Of a DNA stretch of 64,000 bases, positions 20,659 through 32,424 are shown piece after piece. Within the stretch, counting starts at the first letter, position 1. Every line of letters starts with the position of its first letter. The notes beneath the pieces are model-generated. The model was not told the origin of the DNA. It saw only the letters and a list, made by a program, of their open reading frames with translations, and made no database searches. The position numbers and the translations under genes were made by a program. The DNA comes from Ryuthela nishihirai (taxonomy: Eukaryota; Arthropoda; Arachnida; Araneae; Heptathelidae), in the NCBI GenBank assembly GCA_038380435.1, contig JAWZYU010000013.1, positions 60,228,946 to 60,292,945 of the forward strand. The letters run 5' to 3'.

Positions 20659-20824
20659 TTGGCATCAGAAAGTGGAATTTGTGTTGTGAGAGTTGGGCAC
20701 GAGGTGACATTCCATTAAGGGACAAATTTTAGTAAATGTTGAGTGCTGGCAGGAGAATAAATCATCGCTGCAAGAACTTCACATCGGATGTGGTAAGATC
20801 TAGTCTGTAGAGCCAGTTTTTGTC

Positions 20825-22034
20825 TTGTTATTCTGTGGTATGCCATATAATACGCAAGGGAATGCGAAAAACGGTTCTAAATCACACCATGCGGACACTA
20901 CTCCAGACAGATCAACACAAAACATGGAGGCTATTGGGTCTGATTTATCAGAAGATGCAGTCAGCAATTATTCTCCGACTCAGGAAATAACAGAGCAGTC
21001 TGATGATGATAGAAAGCACGAATTGGAATTGAAGAAACTTGAATTAACACTGCTCAAGCTAATTGATAGAAAATCGGAACGCGAGGCCGAGGAATGAAGA
21101 GAACAGCATGACAAACGAAGGGAACAGCGTGAGAGTGAACTGCAAAAAAAGGCATCTTGAGCCTTATTTGCAAATAGCAAAGACTAGATAGCAAAGGCAA
21201 GTGGTGTCGGATCTCATGGTGCATCGTGTGATGGTTATAATCCATCTGGGTCCGATTGCCGTAGCAGCACAAAAAGGAAGGAGCATGAGGAGCTGAAATA
21301 TTGGATTTTAGTTCTGTGTACTAGGCTGGGATTGCCCCCCCAAAAACTCTTCTCGATATTCCTTTGTATTTCAAGAGGATCGAGAAGGTTTTTGCTAATC
21401 AGGGTATGCCAGAACAGGTTAGGGGCCAGGTCCTTCCCATTTTTTGGGAGAAGCTGAAAATCTTTTGGCTTCATTGCCTGAAGAGGATGCTAGCGATTAC
21501 AGTAAGCTCAAAGCGTACATTTTGTCGAGGTGTAAAGTCTCAGCAGTTGAATATAAGAGGCATTTGGATGGGGCAAAGAAACTTGCGCATGAAACGTGGA
21601 ACACATTTTCGGAAAAAATTAGAGAAATGTGCAGAAGGTATATTGAGAACAGAAAAGTGTCCACATTTGAGCAATTGGTCAACCTGCTGGTGACAGATCG
21701 AATTAAATCAGAGGTACCAAGTAGCACTGGCGAATATGTTGTATTGCAGGAGCACTTGGATTGGTTGCATCTAAGAGACCTCATAGACTGCATATTACAT
21801 CATTTAGCGAGCAGTCGAATTAATGCATATCCACAGGACTCTGATCGACAAGTGGCCAGGTACATTCCTCCTCCCAGGCGCGAGCAAGTAGAACAAAAAA
21901 CACCCATGCAATTTGCGAAGCAATCAGTTGGTAGCACTAGCAGTGTACATGGCTTAAACCAGCATCTTCACAGAGATTGCCCTCAATGGCGGGCAAAGAA
22001 GAAATTGCCCAGTGCTGGGATTAATACAGCATAG
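20825..22034 (+). pseudogene. Gypsy-type gag, frameshifted
   Basis: A charged N-terminal part contains KHELELKKLELTLLKLIDRK, a predicted coiled coil. After a stop and frameshifts, a capsid-like segment follows: LYFKRIEKVFANQGMPEQ, then LLASLPEEDASDYSKLKAYI, KKLAHETWNTFSEKI and FEQLVNLLVTDRIKSEVP. This helical layout is usual for Gypsy gag. A CCHC knuckle is not intact (a single HLHRDCPQWRAKKK remnant is visible near 21960-22010). Confidence 0.75.
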
Positions 22035-22189
22035 CTGGGCAAGCTAGACTGTACGAGACAAGCCAGAAGAGGCATTATGTGCGCGTGTTTCAACGCATTT
22101 GTTTGAAGCTCAGGACGAAGGGCAATTAGCAACAGTTAGGCTTGCCCAGCTTCAGATGGCGGACGTGCAATGCAGCCAGAATGCTTTCA

Positions 22190-22440
22190 CAGCTTTGACT
22201 GATTCTGGCGCTGAAATCTCCGTGTTTAGAAGAGATGTCCCAGATAAGTTTTTCACACCAAAGGGGACAATCTAGGTGAGGTCAGCATTTGGAGATTTGG
22301 AGATACCTGAACTGATCCATGCTCCTGTGTGGTTATTGGGGGTATCCATTTCCCCTTGACTCCATGATTCGGCCAGAAATTAATTTAGTGATTGCTGTTT
22401 CATCATGTCTGGCACTTCCTGCACTTCTGACGATGGATGA
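22190..22440 (+). pseudogene. Gypsy-type aspartic protease remnant
   Basis: FTALTDSGAEISVFRRD holds the D-S-G active-site triad of retroviral-type proteases. A TAG stop follows at about 22273, before VRSAFGDLEIPE. The remaining sequence shifts frame. It lies where protease is expected, between gag and pol. Confidence 0.7.
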
Positions 22441-22989
22441 TTTTAAAGTGCTTTCTGCCGTCAATCTAAGCAAAGAGCACACTCCAATATTGAACATAAC
22501 AAACGACATGGCAGAGAAGGCTCTTGAAAGCAACATGCACTATATGACGTCACCTCTCGAGACATGCGAGGAGCTCCTTGCTTCAGCTACGGAGGTTACT
22601 ATGGCAACAGCCAGCCCAAAGCGCGCGAAGAACCTATTGCTACTGATGCTGAGTGTGATGATTCATTGCCTGCGAATGTCAGCCAACTACTGGAAGTCTT
22701 AGGTCTGTGGCAGAAGAAAACATCTGTGTCACAGGGCAAAGAGGAAGTACATATTGGCAGTGTTGGTGAATTAGTGCAAAGTGAGCTAACTGCGAATGAG
22801 TATGAGAGCAAACAGCTTAGGTGAAATAATTCACCAGAATTTGAGGACCGGGGATTTTGGGATAATTTTAAGAAGTGACAGAGAACCGACCCCAGTTTAG
22901 TTGAATCGTGCAGCGACTTGAAGTTGAATTGGCAGAAATATGTTGTATCGGATGAAGTCCTGCAACAGGTGGGTCGAGTAGGAGATAGG

Positions 22990-23340
22990 ATTTTTCATAG
23001 ATAGTGGTCCCGAAGGATGATAGGGTTGATGCAATGCGCAGAGAGCATTCGCCGACCCCAGAAAATCATCTTAGTGCTTTGGACACATTAGGCAATCTCC
23101 TGCCTTTTCATTGGTGGCCCACGATTGAGACCAATGTAAAAGAATTTTGCGATTCTTGCATGAAATGCCAGTTGCAGAAGAGGGTTGGATCTGACAATAA
23201 GACAACAGGGAGGCCTAGTGAGAGGCTGTTGCTTGTGATCCGAGCCATTGGGTGCAGAGGCTCTGAACTTTATCATCCACCAGCTTTGAGGGGGGAAGAA
23301 GCAAGGCTGGATTGGTGGGGCCATGCCAGTAAGCTAAGGG
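22990..23340 (+). pseudogene. Gypsy-type integrase N-terminal fragment
   Basis: VVPKDDRVDAMRREHS, then NHLSALDTLGN, FHWWPTIETNVKEFCDSC and MKCQLQKR form the H-H-C-C zinc-binding domain of LTR-element integrases. The catalytic DDE core is not visible after it. Confidence 0.75.
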
Positions 23341-23696
23341 GATATCTAGTGCGATTCTCCCGAACAGAGATGAGTCTTGCAAAGACTCATGGCATGGAGG
23401 AGGGATTCATTGGCTCTGTTCTCAGAAGAGGTGACATTCCATGACAGGTAGAAATGGGTTGTGCCCTACCTGGTAGATTAGTGGAGCTGAGTTCTGCAGC
23501 GGGGGTGGCAGCTAAGCGAGAGAGTTTCGAATTGGCGCCAGCTGTACAGCATGTAACAAAAAAGGGTTTGGTAAAAAAAGGGTAAATACATAGCGTTCAC
23601 TATGACAAAAGGGTAATCAAATTTTGTAAAATAAAAGTTTTATACTTTATTCTGCATTTTATTGATGAAATTTAGACATGGAATTACTTTTAATAA

Positions 23697-23892
23697 TAAA
23701 TTTCTCCTCAAGCAGCTGCTTGCCAGAGAGGTCTGATAGGACCCTGTCAGCTTAACATGCCATAGAGAAGATCTGTGAGGAAGGTGAGACTTCAGCAGAA
23801 AAACCACACAAACATGCATGCCTTATCTGGGGTTCGAACTCTGGTCCCTTTTAACAATAATCAATCATGCTAACCATTCTGTCACTGGAATG
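23697..23892 (-). mobile_element. SINE-A copy with a tRNA-like head
   Basis: On the plus strand it starts with the tail in reverse (TCCTCAAGCAGCTGCTTGCC), then AGGTCTGATAGGACCCTGTC, and reaches the head with GGGGTTCGAACTCTGGTCCC, the reverse complement of a tRNA B-box region. It is a typical SINE-A. Confidence 0.85.
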
Positions 23893-24009
23893 GCTAAACT
23901 TATATTTAAAGATCATTCAAATCAAATATGAATAACCCCTATAGCTGTCCTTCTCATACAGGAAATAGGTAAACAGAAAGGAACTCATCAATACTAAAAT
24001 CGTGGCAAG

Positions 24010-24260
24010 CAGGTCCAGATCTGGAAAATAAATAAATGAGGGGGGGGGGGACAAGTGCTACAATCTATCTGGAAAAAATTAAAAGGTGGTGCCAACAGAT
24101 GACTTCCATTGCAGTGTAACATTTCCCCTTTGTTTTAGAGGTTTTTTTAAAAATAATTCATGAAAAATATGTGAAATATGCACATATTGAGTCATTTTTG
24201 TTTCCATTACCTTTACTAGTATTCTCAAGATGGGGGTAGGCTCTCCTAGATCCTGGCCTA
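24010..24260. mobile_element. Poly-G MITE-like repeat (family G), copy 1
   Basis: It starts at CCAGATCTGGAAAATAAATA with a run of G, contains a segment resembling GTTTTACGGGTTTTTTAAAA, and ends CTCCTAGATCCTGGCC. The ends are roughly inverted. The same layout occurs at 33868, 34432 and 55912. Confidence 0.55.
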
Positions 24261-24514
24261 GTGGCAAGTATAAGCTTGAATGTGATAGGTGATGTGTGGA
24301 TTCCAGACAAAACCCACAGAAGCGTATGAAGTTCAACAATGTGTCATATACTGATATTTTAATATGACTATCAGGGTATGTTGTTAATTGAGTTGTTGGA
24401 CTCCGTAATGATATTGTGAAACTGTGGGCATTTGAAGGCAGGGAATAAAGTTTAAGTGCTTGAAACTTTTGAGTAAAATAGTTGTTTTGTAGAATGATAA
24501 CATCCACTCCCATA

Positions 24515-24545
24515 CTGCTTTGTTTGGGTTGTTTTACCTCTGAGT
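24515..24545 (-). mobile_element. SINE-B 3' terminal fragment
   Basis: TTTGGGTTGTTTTACCTCTG is the reverse complement of the conserved SINE-B 3' end. The rest of the element is absent. Confidence 0.6.
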
Positions 24546-25484
24546 GGAGCCCATAGTGCTCAAATAACAATAGCAATGTCAAATAGGTATGATTGGATAT
24601 GCTTCGAACATCTCTATAGTCCTGGCATTTCCACATTAGATTTTCACATTTCTGACCCTCTAAAACTGCCATGAAAAGAAGGAAATTGGATGAAGAGTTA
24701 CATTACACTGTCACACACTTTTTCATCCAGCAGGTGACGGTCACCAAAGTCACTAGGAAAGATGGTATCATCAGTTGCTAGTTTCGTTTGGGAACAAATG
24801 TCTCAATAATCTTGGCAAATTTGAACATCTCAATAAATGATTTATACTTCATTTCTGACTTGTACATGTTTTTATTTGAATGACCCTTATAGATCAAATT
24901 TTTAATAATGCTTTAACCTTATCTACCTATTAAGGTAGTCACGGAAGGAAAGATATGCACCAATCCCCTGTGATGATGCTTAGAACCAGCCATTTATGCT
25001 AACGTCTGGCCTGCCTTCTTATGGGGCAGACCGTTAGTACCTTTCAAAAGAGATACTCTCTTGTGGAAGTGAACGGAAGTGCAAGGCTGCCAGATCAGTG
25101 TGGCCTACTGATCTGGACAACTATAACTACTTTTTTTTTTTCTAATCCCGGATGAGAAGTGGTCAACCATACAGAGTCCTGGTGCTGACCATATATATCA
25201 ACCTGAATGGAATAATGGCTCTGAGCTTGATTATGGATCTTGAATTTGCTGTACTGGTGGGTTTCTGTGGAGGGAAAATCATCTGCTGTGTTTTCTGTTT
25301 GTGGGTTAACAGCCTCAAGTGAATAGATTCACAGGATACATTTTATCAGCAGGTGGATAATCCTGATCAGAGGCCATCACATGCACCTGAACTCTTGCTT
25401 CTATGGGCATCGTCAAATCTTACATTGGAGGAAGTCTTTCAGTGTAGGATCTTGAATTTGCTGGATGTGTGGATCTTGATTTTG

Positions 25485-25560
25485 CTGTACTGGTGGGATT
25501 TACTGTACTGGTTGAATTTACTGTACTGGTGGGAATTTACTGTACTGGAAGGGGTTTCTG
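25485..25560 (+). repeat. Short tandem repeat in the LINE F leader
   Basis: Four or five units of about 20-25 bp built on TTACTGTACTGGTGGGA. A larger duplication brackets it: TTTCTGTGGAGGGAAAAATC occurs near 25261 (one A shorter) and near 25555. Confidence 0.75.
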
Positions 25561-25933
25561 TGGAGGGAAAAATCATCTGCTGTGTTTTCATCATCAGCCT
25601 TTAGTAGTGGGGGAATGGATCTTTGCCCCATTGATTAGTGGCTGTTTGATACTGTCAGCATTCCCCTCTCAATAAATATAATTTCTTTAAAAATCCTACT
25701 AACCATTTTCTCTCCATAGGTTGTTGGAATGTGAGGACTCTTCACAGAGATTATACCTTTGATGTCCTCACTCAAGAATTTCAGCATTGTAATTTAGATA
25801 TTCTTGGCTTGCAACAGACCAGGTGGACAGATAAGGTCAGTTTCTTAAAAATAATCTTAAATTTCTCTCTTTAGGGAGGGAAGATAAAAGGTATCTCCAA
25901 GGCTTCTCAGCACACACTAGTGATGCTCTTCTA

Positions 25934-27107
25934 CACACACCGGCCACTGAATTAGAAACCTTCATGCAAATGCAAGTAAACATCACTTGCACAGTGTATA
26001 TGCACAATAGATGGTCATGTGCATCACCATGTGATCTAGGCAACTATTTAAGACTGCTGCTCGTCTGTAATGTTGATCACAATGGGAAAAACGAATCTTT
26101 CAGGGTTCGATAAAGAGCTTATTGTGGGTGCCCGTCTGGCTGGAGCAACAATTTTAAAAACAGCAGAGCTGATGATTTCTCAAAAGGTGAGATATCTCAG
26201 TTTTTTAATCAGTGGAAAAATTTCCCACATTGCTTGTCTAAGAGGCGTAAGTGTGGCGCAACGACAATCTGTCAGGAACAAGATGGCTGTTGTCTAAGAA
26301 GGCTTGTACGGAGAAACAGGACTTCGTGTGCAGCAATTGACCTAAGAATTCAATGAAGTTTGTTCCCAACCCATATCTCAATGAACTATGCACAGGGAAT
26401 TGAACTGTATTAGCAGTTGCATGCCTATACAAAAATTACTGATTTCTGCGAAGAACTGGAAAGTTCATTTACAGTGGTGTCAGGAACACCGTGACTGGAC
26501 AGTGGAAGATTGTAAAAAAGTCATGGTCTGATGAGTCATGGTACACCTGTACTGATGTTAGACAGAGAGTTTGGCAGGAGCCCCATAAAGCAATGGACCC
26601 AGCAAGCCTTGTAATCACAACTCAAGTTTCTGGAGGCGGTGTCATGGTGTGGGGAATGTTCTGTTGATACCGAACAGTTCCCTTGATATTGCTGAAAGAT
26701 TGGGTTTCTGCCAAGGATTATCTGAACATTGTTGCCAATCAAGTCCATCCTGCAATGTTGACATTTTATCCAGCAGGTGACGGCTGTTTCATGGAAGACA
26801 AAGCTACTGTCCAACGCACAAGATGTGTTCAGCAGTGGTTCAGCGAGCATGACAGAGACTTGCACCACCTTCCCTGGCCACCACAAAGCCCAGATCTGAA
26901 CCCCATTGAGAATGTATGGGACATGTTAGAAAAACAAATCTGAGCCAGTTAATGGACTGTCGGGTTAATGCCTGGCATACTGTAGATGTAAAGGCACTCC
27001 AACACCTTGTGGAATCTATTCCAAACTGCATATGTGCTGTAATTCGGGCGATAGAAGGTCCAACTCAGTACTAAATAAGGGTTTCTAATTTCAGTGACCA
27101 GTATGTG
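25934..27107 (+). mobile_element. Tc1-like element inserted in LINE copy F
   Basis: The 1174-bp element has ends starting CACACACCGGCCACTGAATT (left) and, in reverse complement, CACATACTGGTCACTGAAAT (right). TA flanks both sides (25932-25933 and 27108-27109), and LINE sequence resumes correctly across the site (compare copy H near 38620). The plus-strand transposase is degenerate: HREL-type HTH remnants near 26070-26400, KSWSDESW in broken frame near 26520, FMEDKATVQRTRC (second Asp region, altered) and SPDLNPIENVWDMLEKQI (Glu of DD34E). Confidence 0.92.
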
Positions 27108-29825
27108 TAGGATATGAGTGCATTATTGAAAGGTTTCTTACAGCTAAATTTCAGACAAGCATTATAAAGAATGTTATATGCTACTATTCCCCCACTGAGG
27201 ATGTCGATAAGGATAGGTTTTACAGACAACTTCAGCATATTTTGAATTCTGTCAAGAAAGGAGATATTATCCTTGTTCTAGGTGACTTCATGCCATAGTT
27301 GGCACTGACTCTGAGGAGGGACCCCTGGGGAGGGGTAATAAGCCCTTTTGATATTTTTAGCTGAAATGGCAATGGTCAACGTCTCCTACAGATAAGTAAA
27401 CTTAATCGTTTTAGAATAATTAACACTTATTACAAATACTGCGACACACATAAGTAAACTTGGGTTTCACCAGATGGGCTACATAAAAATATGACATTAT
27501 ATATCAATTAACAGTAAATGGACTAATTCTGTTAGGAATATCAGGTCATATAGGGGAGATGAAATTGGATCTGATGCTTACCTTGTTAAGTGTCTTGCAA
27601 CTTAAGAAGTGTTGTGCTAAGGTTAAAAAATTTACCTTTAATACTGAAGCTCTGAAAGACCCAGTTATAGCTAAAGCTTACCATGATAGATTACTTAGTT
27701 ATTATAACAGTCATAGTTTGCTTATTACTTGAGTTGAAGAAGAATGGGACCATTTTAAAAGGCTTTTTTTGGAAACTAACAGTACTCTTTTAGGAAAAAA
27801 GGAGCAGAGGAGGAGAATTATTTGAGTGATAAGGCACTTGAGCTTATTTCAGAAAGAAAGAACTGCAGGAATGTGCTTAATCAATAACCTACTAGTCCTA
27901 ATAGAAAGCATTACAGAGAACTTAATAAACGTGTAAAGGATCAGTCAGCTGCCGATAAGAATCTTCGGCTTGACTGACAAAGCCGAAGAAGCAGTTAAAC
28001 ACCACAACAGCAGAGAGCTGTACCAGATAGTAAATGTTTTGTGTGGTAGAAAATGGACAAGTATACAGAGATTGAAGGATAAACAAGGTTATAGAAGGTG
28101 AGGATTCTGTCATGGCTAGGTGGACTGAGCATTTCAGTGATGTTCTAAACAATGTGGTTAGTTCTACTCCCATTGTTTGTAATGATGATAGATGCATTAC
28201 TGGCTTTAATGTTGGCCCTATAACATATTCTGAAGTTATTTTAGCTGTTTCTAAATTTAAACTACATAAAACCCCAGGAGTAGATGAAATTACTACTGAA
28301 ATGCATAGAGCTGGGAATGTTTTGGTTACCACATGAATGACCGAAATTTTGAATATGTTTTATAATAAAGGCATTGTTCCTAAGGATTTTACTAGAGCTA
28401 TTATCCCTATTTAAAAAAGGTGATCGCAGTTGTGATAACTGAAGGGATATCAGCCTATTTTCTGTTCCAGGTAAAGTTCTTTGCACGATTGTGCTTAATA
28501 GAATTAAGAATCTGGTTGACAGTCAATTGAGTGATGAGCAATGTGGATTAAGAAGTGGTAGGGGGGGTGTAGATCAGATATTTTCACTTAGGCAGATTCT
28601 TGAGAAATGTTTGGAGTTTCAGAAACCTTTGATTGCTAGCTTTGTTGATTTCAAAAAGGTTTTCGACTCTGTTGATCGTCATAATTTGTGGTTGATTGTG
28701 AGATCATATGGTATACCAGACAAATTAATTAACCTAATGAAAGCTCTCTAAAATAACACTGAGTCGTGTGTGAGAGTTGGTAAGTCTTGTATCAATTGGT
28801 TTAGCATTACTTCTGATGTTCGACAAGGGTGCATTTCGTCTCCTTTTCTCTTTAGTTTGGTTATTTATTATGCTATGCGAAATTCACTACAAGGGAAAGA
28901 TTTTGGCATTAAATGGGCTGGAGATATGAAAATTTCTGATTTAGATTATGCTGTTGATTTAGCCCTTTTGGCAAATGATGTTGATGAGATGAACTCTTTC
29001 ATTCGAATTGTTGATAAGATGTAATAGAGTAAGTTTGGTGATAAACAGAGAGAAAACTAAAGTGATGAAAATTGGTCAGGCAGGCTGTGATTCAGTTAAT
29101 CTGAATAGTTCCACTCTTGAGGAAGTGTCTCAGTTTAATTTTATTGGGAGCTATGTAACCGATATTGATGATGTGTGGCTTCAGATTAATAGACGAATAG
29201 GGATTGTTGCAGAGTGTTTTATGAATCTATGGAGAGTTTGGAGAAATAAGCGTATACACCTAATTAGACTATAATAGTTTGGTTCTTTCTAGAGTTATGA
29301 GTTGGACCTTTTATAAATAAATAACAGGAAACTTGATGCTTTTGATACTAGATGCTTGTGCAGTATCTTGGTCATTTGGTGGTTCAGCTTTGTAAGTAAT
29401 GATGTGGTTAGGCAAAGGAGTCGGCAACCTCATTTGAGCAGCATATTGTGATGAGAGACTCCGTTGGTTTGATCATGTTGCCCATATGGATAATTGTAGA
29501 TTAGCGAATAGGGTTATGAACAGTGTGCCTAAAGGCTTCAGAAAGGGGGAGACCTAGGATGCGGTGGGCAGACAATGTCAAGTAGGACCTTGTTAGAATT
29601 GGTATGCAGTGGCCAAATGCAGCAGATGTAATCTCAGGACAAATATGCTTGAGAAACTAAATTGCATGTCTGGTTGGACCTCCGGTGCACATGGCTGCTT
29701 GAGGATAATGATGAATTGCTTAAGGGAACTGAAGATAAAGAATTCATAAAACTTAGTTTTCAATCATTATGATTAATATAATTTTCAAACAATATAGTTT
29801 TCAATCAATATAGTTTTCAATTCAA

Positions 29826-29874
29826 CAATTAAGGACTTATAAATATATCAAATATATTTATAAGTCCTTAATTG
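29826..29874. repeat. Perfect 23-bp inverted repeat with a 3-nt loop
   Basis: Arms 29826-29848 and 29852-29874 are exact reverse complements, separated by CAA. Both carry TTAAGGACTTATAAATATAT or its complement. The DNA just before contains repeated AATATAGTTTTCAAT. It lies about 110 bp beyond the 3' end of LINE copy F, inside the NIF3L1 intron. Confidence 0.9.
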
Positions 29875-31290
29875 TGTGATTCCTTCATTTTTTCAAAATT
29901 TTATATAAGGTTCAACTTCCCTCTTTTTTTTGAAAGATATATTGCAATTAGTCTTGCTTACTCTTATATCAGATACCATATTCCAATGCAGCTTAAAAAA
30001 GTTATAATGACGAAATTGCAAAATTTTATTTGTAATTAAAATTAAGGATTTGTTCTTTGAAATTAAATAAATTATGGTATATTATGGATACCAACACAAC
30101 ATGTATTATGTTTTATAAAGCCATAATTTTATGCCATAACGATACATGGTACAAGCAACTTAAGAAATAGGAAAATAGAACATATTAAATCCTCAATAGC
30201 TAGAAATATTATACCAATTAAAGACCCTACACATCAAATTACCGACCAAAATAGATTTATTTTCGTGGATGTTTTACCTTATCAGAACCCATATAAATAT
30301 ATGTAATTTTTTGAGCACACATAAAAATCTAACATGGTTAAAGAAAATCTAACATGATTTAAAGAAAAAAACTATTTTCAACTACCGAATTTTACAAATA
30401 ACTATGGAAAGTGCCCAAGTGACTACAAAATTCAAACAATTTTAATCTCTTACCAAGGGAAATGCTAGCCGTAAGTTCTTTTAGGGAATTAAGACACGAA
30501 TTAAATAGTTTATAAATAAATTAGAAAATTAATATTAACACCTACTAGCAAATTATGTAGTGCTGAATATGAATATAAAAACCCAACTTCATTTTGATAT
30601 ATTCGAAATGAAAAAAAAAGGTAAAAATTTTAGTAAAGAGAGCAAATTATTTAATGTTGAAATTTTCAAATGAAATAGTGCAACAACATGTAACTGTATT
30701 AAGATTAGCGGATGAAGACAGAACAAAGATGTGAAATACTATTTTGTCAATGTATTATCCTCTCCTGCAGATAAGCTGTTAGCTTTGTGGGACATTTGTA
30801 AACAAAAATAATTTATTTGAAATTGCTTGAATAAATAAATGATTAAAAAACCAATCATTTATGAAAACTTTCAGTGGATTCGTTGTGGTCTTCACTAGTT
30901 AGTGAAGCCTTTAATTTCCTGAATGTGAAAAGGCTGCCAGATCTAGCAACGTATTTGTTATATTGGTGACTGGGCTTTTATTGCTCATGTGTCATGCCAC
31001 TGTTTCAAAATTAGAGCTTATTAAACGCTAATTGTTTTTGATGACAGGGATATGGAACCTATAGCTCCAGCTTGCGAAACAAGTTTGTTCAACCTGCTGA
31101 GTGAATATTGAGAATGTTAATATTTTCAGGTGGCTGGAAAATGGCATTAAATTTAAAGCATTTAATATTTATTCTTGTAAACTAGGAAAGTTTCTGAATT
31201 CAATCAGCCAGCTCTTGATACAAGAGGATGGCGCCACTGGTGAATCAACAGGAAGTACTACATATCAGTTAGTTGAAGAAATGGTCAGTT
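29875..31290 (+). other. NIF3L1 intron sequence, nothing recognised
   Basis: Very AT-rich, with an unexplained less AT-rich stretch near 30870-31090. No repeat family or exon was recognised. Confidence 0.4.
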
Positions 31291-31293
31291 CCT

Positions 31294-31365
31294 CTGTGGT
31301 CTAGCAGTGAAGATGCTCGACATGCTTTTAGGAGACCTGGGTTCGAATCTGTCAAGACAACCAAT
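31294..31365 (+). mobile_element. tRNA-like SINE head
   Basis: CTGTGGTCTAGCAGTGAAGA gives an A box, and CCTGGGTTCGAATCTG gives a good B box at the right spacing. Acceptor pairing is poor and no SINE-A or SINE-B body follows, so this is a head fragment or tRNA pseudogene. Confidence 0.5.
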
Positions 31366-31956
31366 TTCTTTTCAACTCTATTTTCAAGTATTCCTTGGCT
31401 AAAGGGCTTTTCCTGTGATAATTTATTACTGAATAGTTTATATAATGCTGTGAGCCTGAGTGACAAATATTACTACCATCAAAAATGTGGCGGTTTAGGT
31501 GCCTAACTCCTGATAATAGATTAGGCTTTGCAAGTTTTTTTTTTATAATTATTTGAAAAATATGCTCTGTTATTTCAAAAAAATTTTACCTTTAGTATAT
31601 TTATTAAAGTTCTGGTCCATGCATTGGTTTGGTGTGTGAAAAGTGACTTGCATATGCTTGCTTTGTTGAGAAATTAAATTTCTGTAATCAGGCATTTTAC
31701 TATTCAGCCATGATTTTGAATTTAATATTTCGGCAAAATTAAGAGTGAATTTTATGTATTGTAAAAAAATTATAAAGAATTAAACTTGGCTTTTAGTAAT
31801 GCTTATTAAATTAGCATTAATGTCATATTTAGTTAATATGTAGGATAATTTATAAAAAGAATTGCAGTTTAGAAGAAGATATTTAATTTTCTGATTCCAT
31901 AGTTAATATTCCAATTATGTTGCATAATACATATGTATAATTATTTTTTGTTATAG

Positions 31957-32222
31957 AATCATCAATAACTTCTGTAGCAGTGTGTGCAGGATCAGGTGCT
32001 GGTGTTTTACGTGGTGTTAAAGCTGATTTGTATCTCACTGGAGAAATGTCACATCATGAATTACTAGATGCTGCACATTGTGGAGTGACTGTTATTTTGT
32101 GTGAGCATAGCAATACAGAAAGGGGATTTTTAAATGAATTAGTTAAAGTGTTACAATCAAAATTAAATGGAGTTAGTGTGTTGGCTTCAAAAGAGGATAA
32201 AGATCCTGTTATGATTGTATGA
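31957..32222 (+). CDS. NIF3L1-like protein, terminal exon
   Basis: NIF3 proteins are conserved from bacteria to animals and hold a dinuclear metal site; the enzymatic role of the animal protein is unsettled. This 266-bp exon follows TTGTTATAG and runs to TGA at 32220-32222. It encodes VAVCAGSGAGVLRGVKADLY, then LTGEMSHHELLDAA, VTVILCEHSNTERGFL and a C-terminal KEDKDPVMIV. The GEMSHHE block and the HSNTERG block are the C-terminal signature of the family; the latter holds the His and Glu that bind metal in bacterial relatives. The phase-1 junction with 17784 yields ESSITSVAVCAGSG without a break. No disruption is visible, so the gene looks intact at this end. Confidence 0.95.
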
Positions 32223-32254
32223 AAATAGGGGAGGATTATGCTTGTAAACATCTG

Positions 32255-32260
32255 AATAAA
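32255..32260 (+). promoter_or_regulatory. Poly(A) signal of the NIF3L1-like gene
   Basis: AATAAA lies 33 bp after the stop codon, on the coding strand. Confidence 0.75.
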
Positions 32261-32424
32261 GTAATTTTATTATTAATGTAAAAGCTCAAATATGTTGTCC
32301 ACACCTTTATTATAGTTTAGCCCAAACGTAGGAAAAAATACCACATAAGAAATCTTCAAAGAATATTTAGAACTCTTTGTAAGACTATTAAATGCTAAGT
32401 ACAGTATCAACATCACCTAAAGCC

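Larger units (their letters stand above)
20659..23565 (+). mobile_element. Internal region of a defective Gypsy-type LTR retrotransposon
   Basis: Order is gag (20825 to about 22034), protease (about 22190-22440), an unclear segment, then the integrase zinc finger (about 23000-23200). Reverse transcriptase and RNase H are not recognisable, and the space between protease and integrase (about 550 bp) is too short for them, so an internal deletion is likely. No 3' LTR is seen before ordinary intron sequence and a SINE-A copy at 23697. Confidence 0.75.
24932..29712 (+). mobile_element. RTE-like LINE copy F, near full length but decayed
   Basis: It begins with the leader GGTAGTCACGGAAGGAAAG (compare 7113 on the minus strand) and ends at GCACATGGCTGCTTGAGGAT. 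The 5' leader carries local tandem duplications. The endonuclease region (about 25720-27600) is split by a Tc1 insertion at 25934-27107. The RT region (28100-29400) shows TTEMHRAGNV, CGLRSGRGGVDQIFSL, VDFKKVFDSVDRHNLWLIV, SDLDYAVDLALLAND (the YADD box mutated to YAVD) and INREKTKVMKIGQAG. Frameshifts and stops are frequent, so this is an old copy. Confidence 0.88.

Noticed and set aside
24079..24672. 197-codon open frame on the minus strand
   Set aside because: It runs through a family G repeat and a SINE-B end; the middle has no recognised domain, so it is taken as chance.
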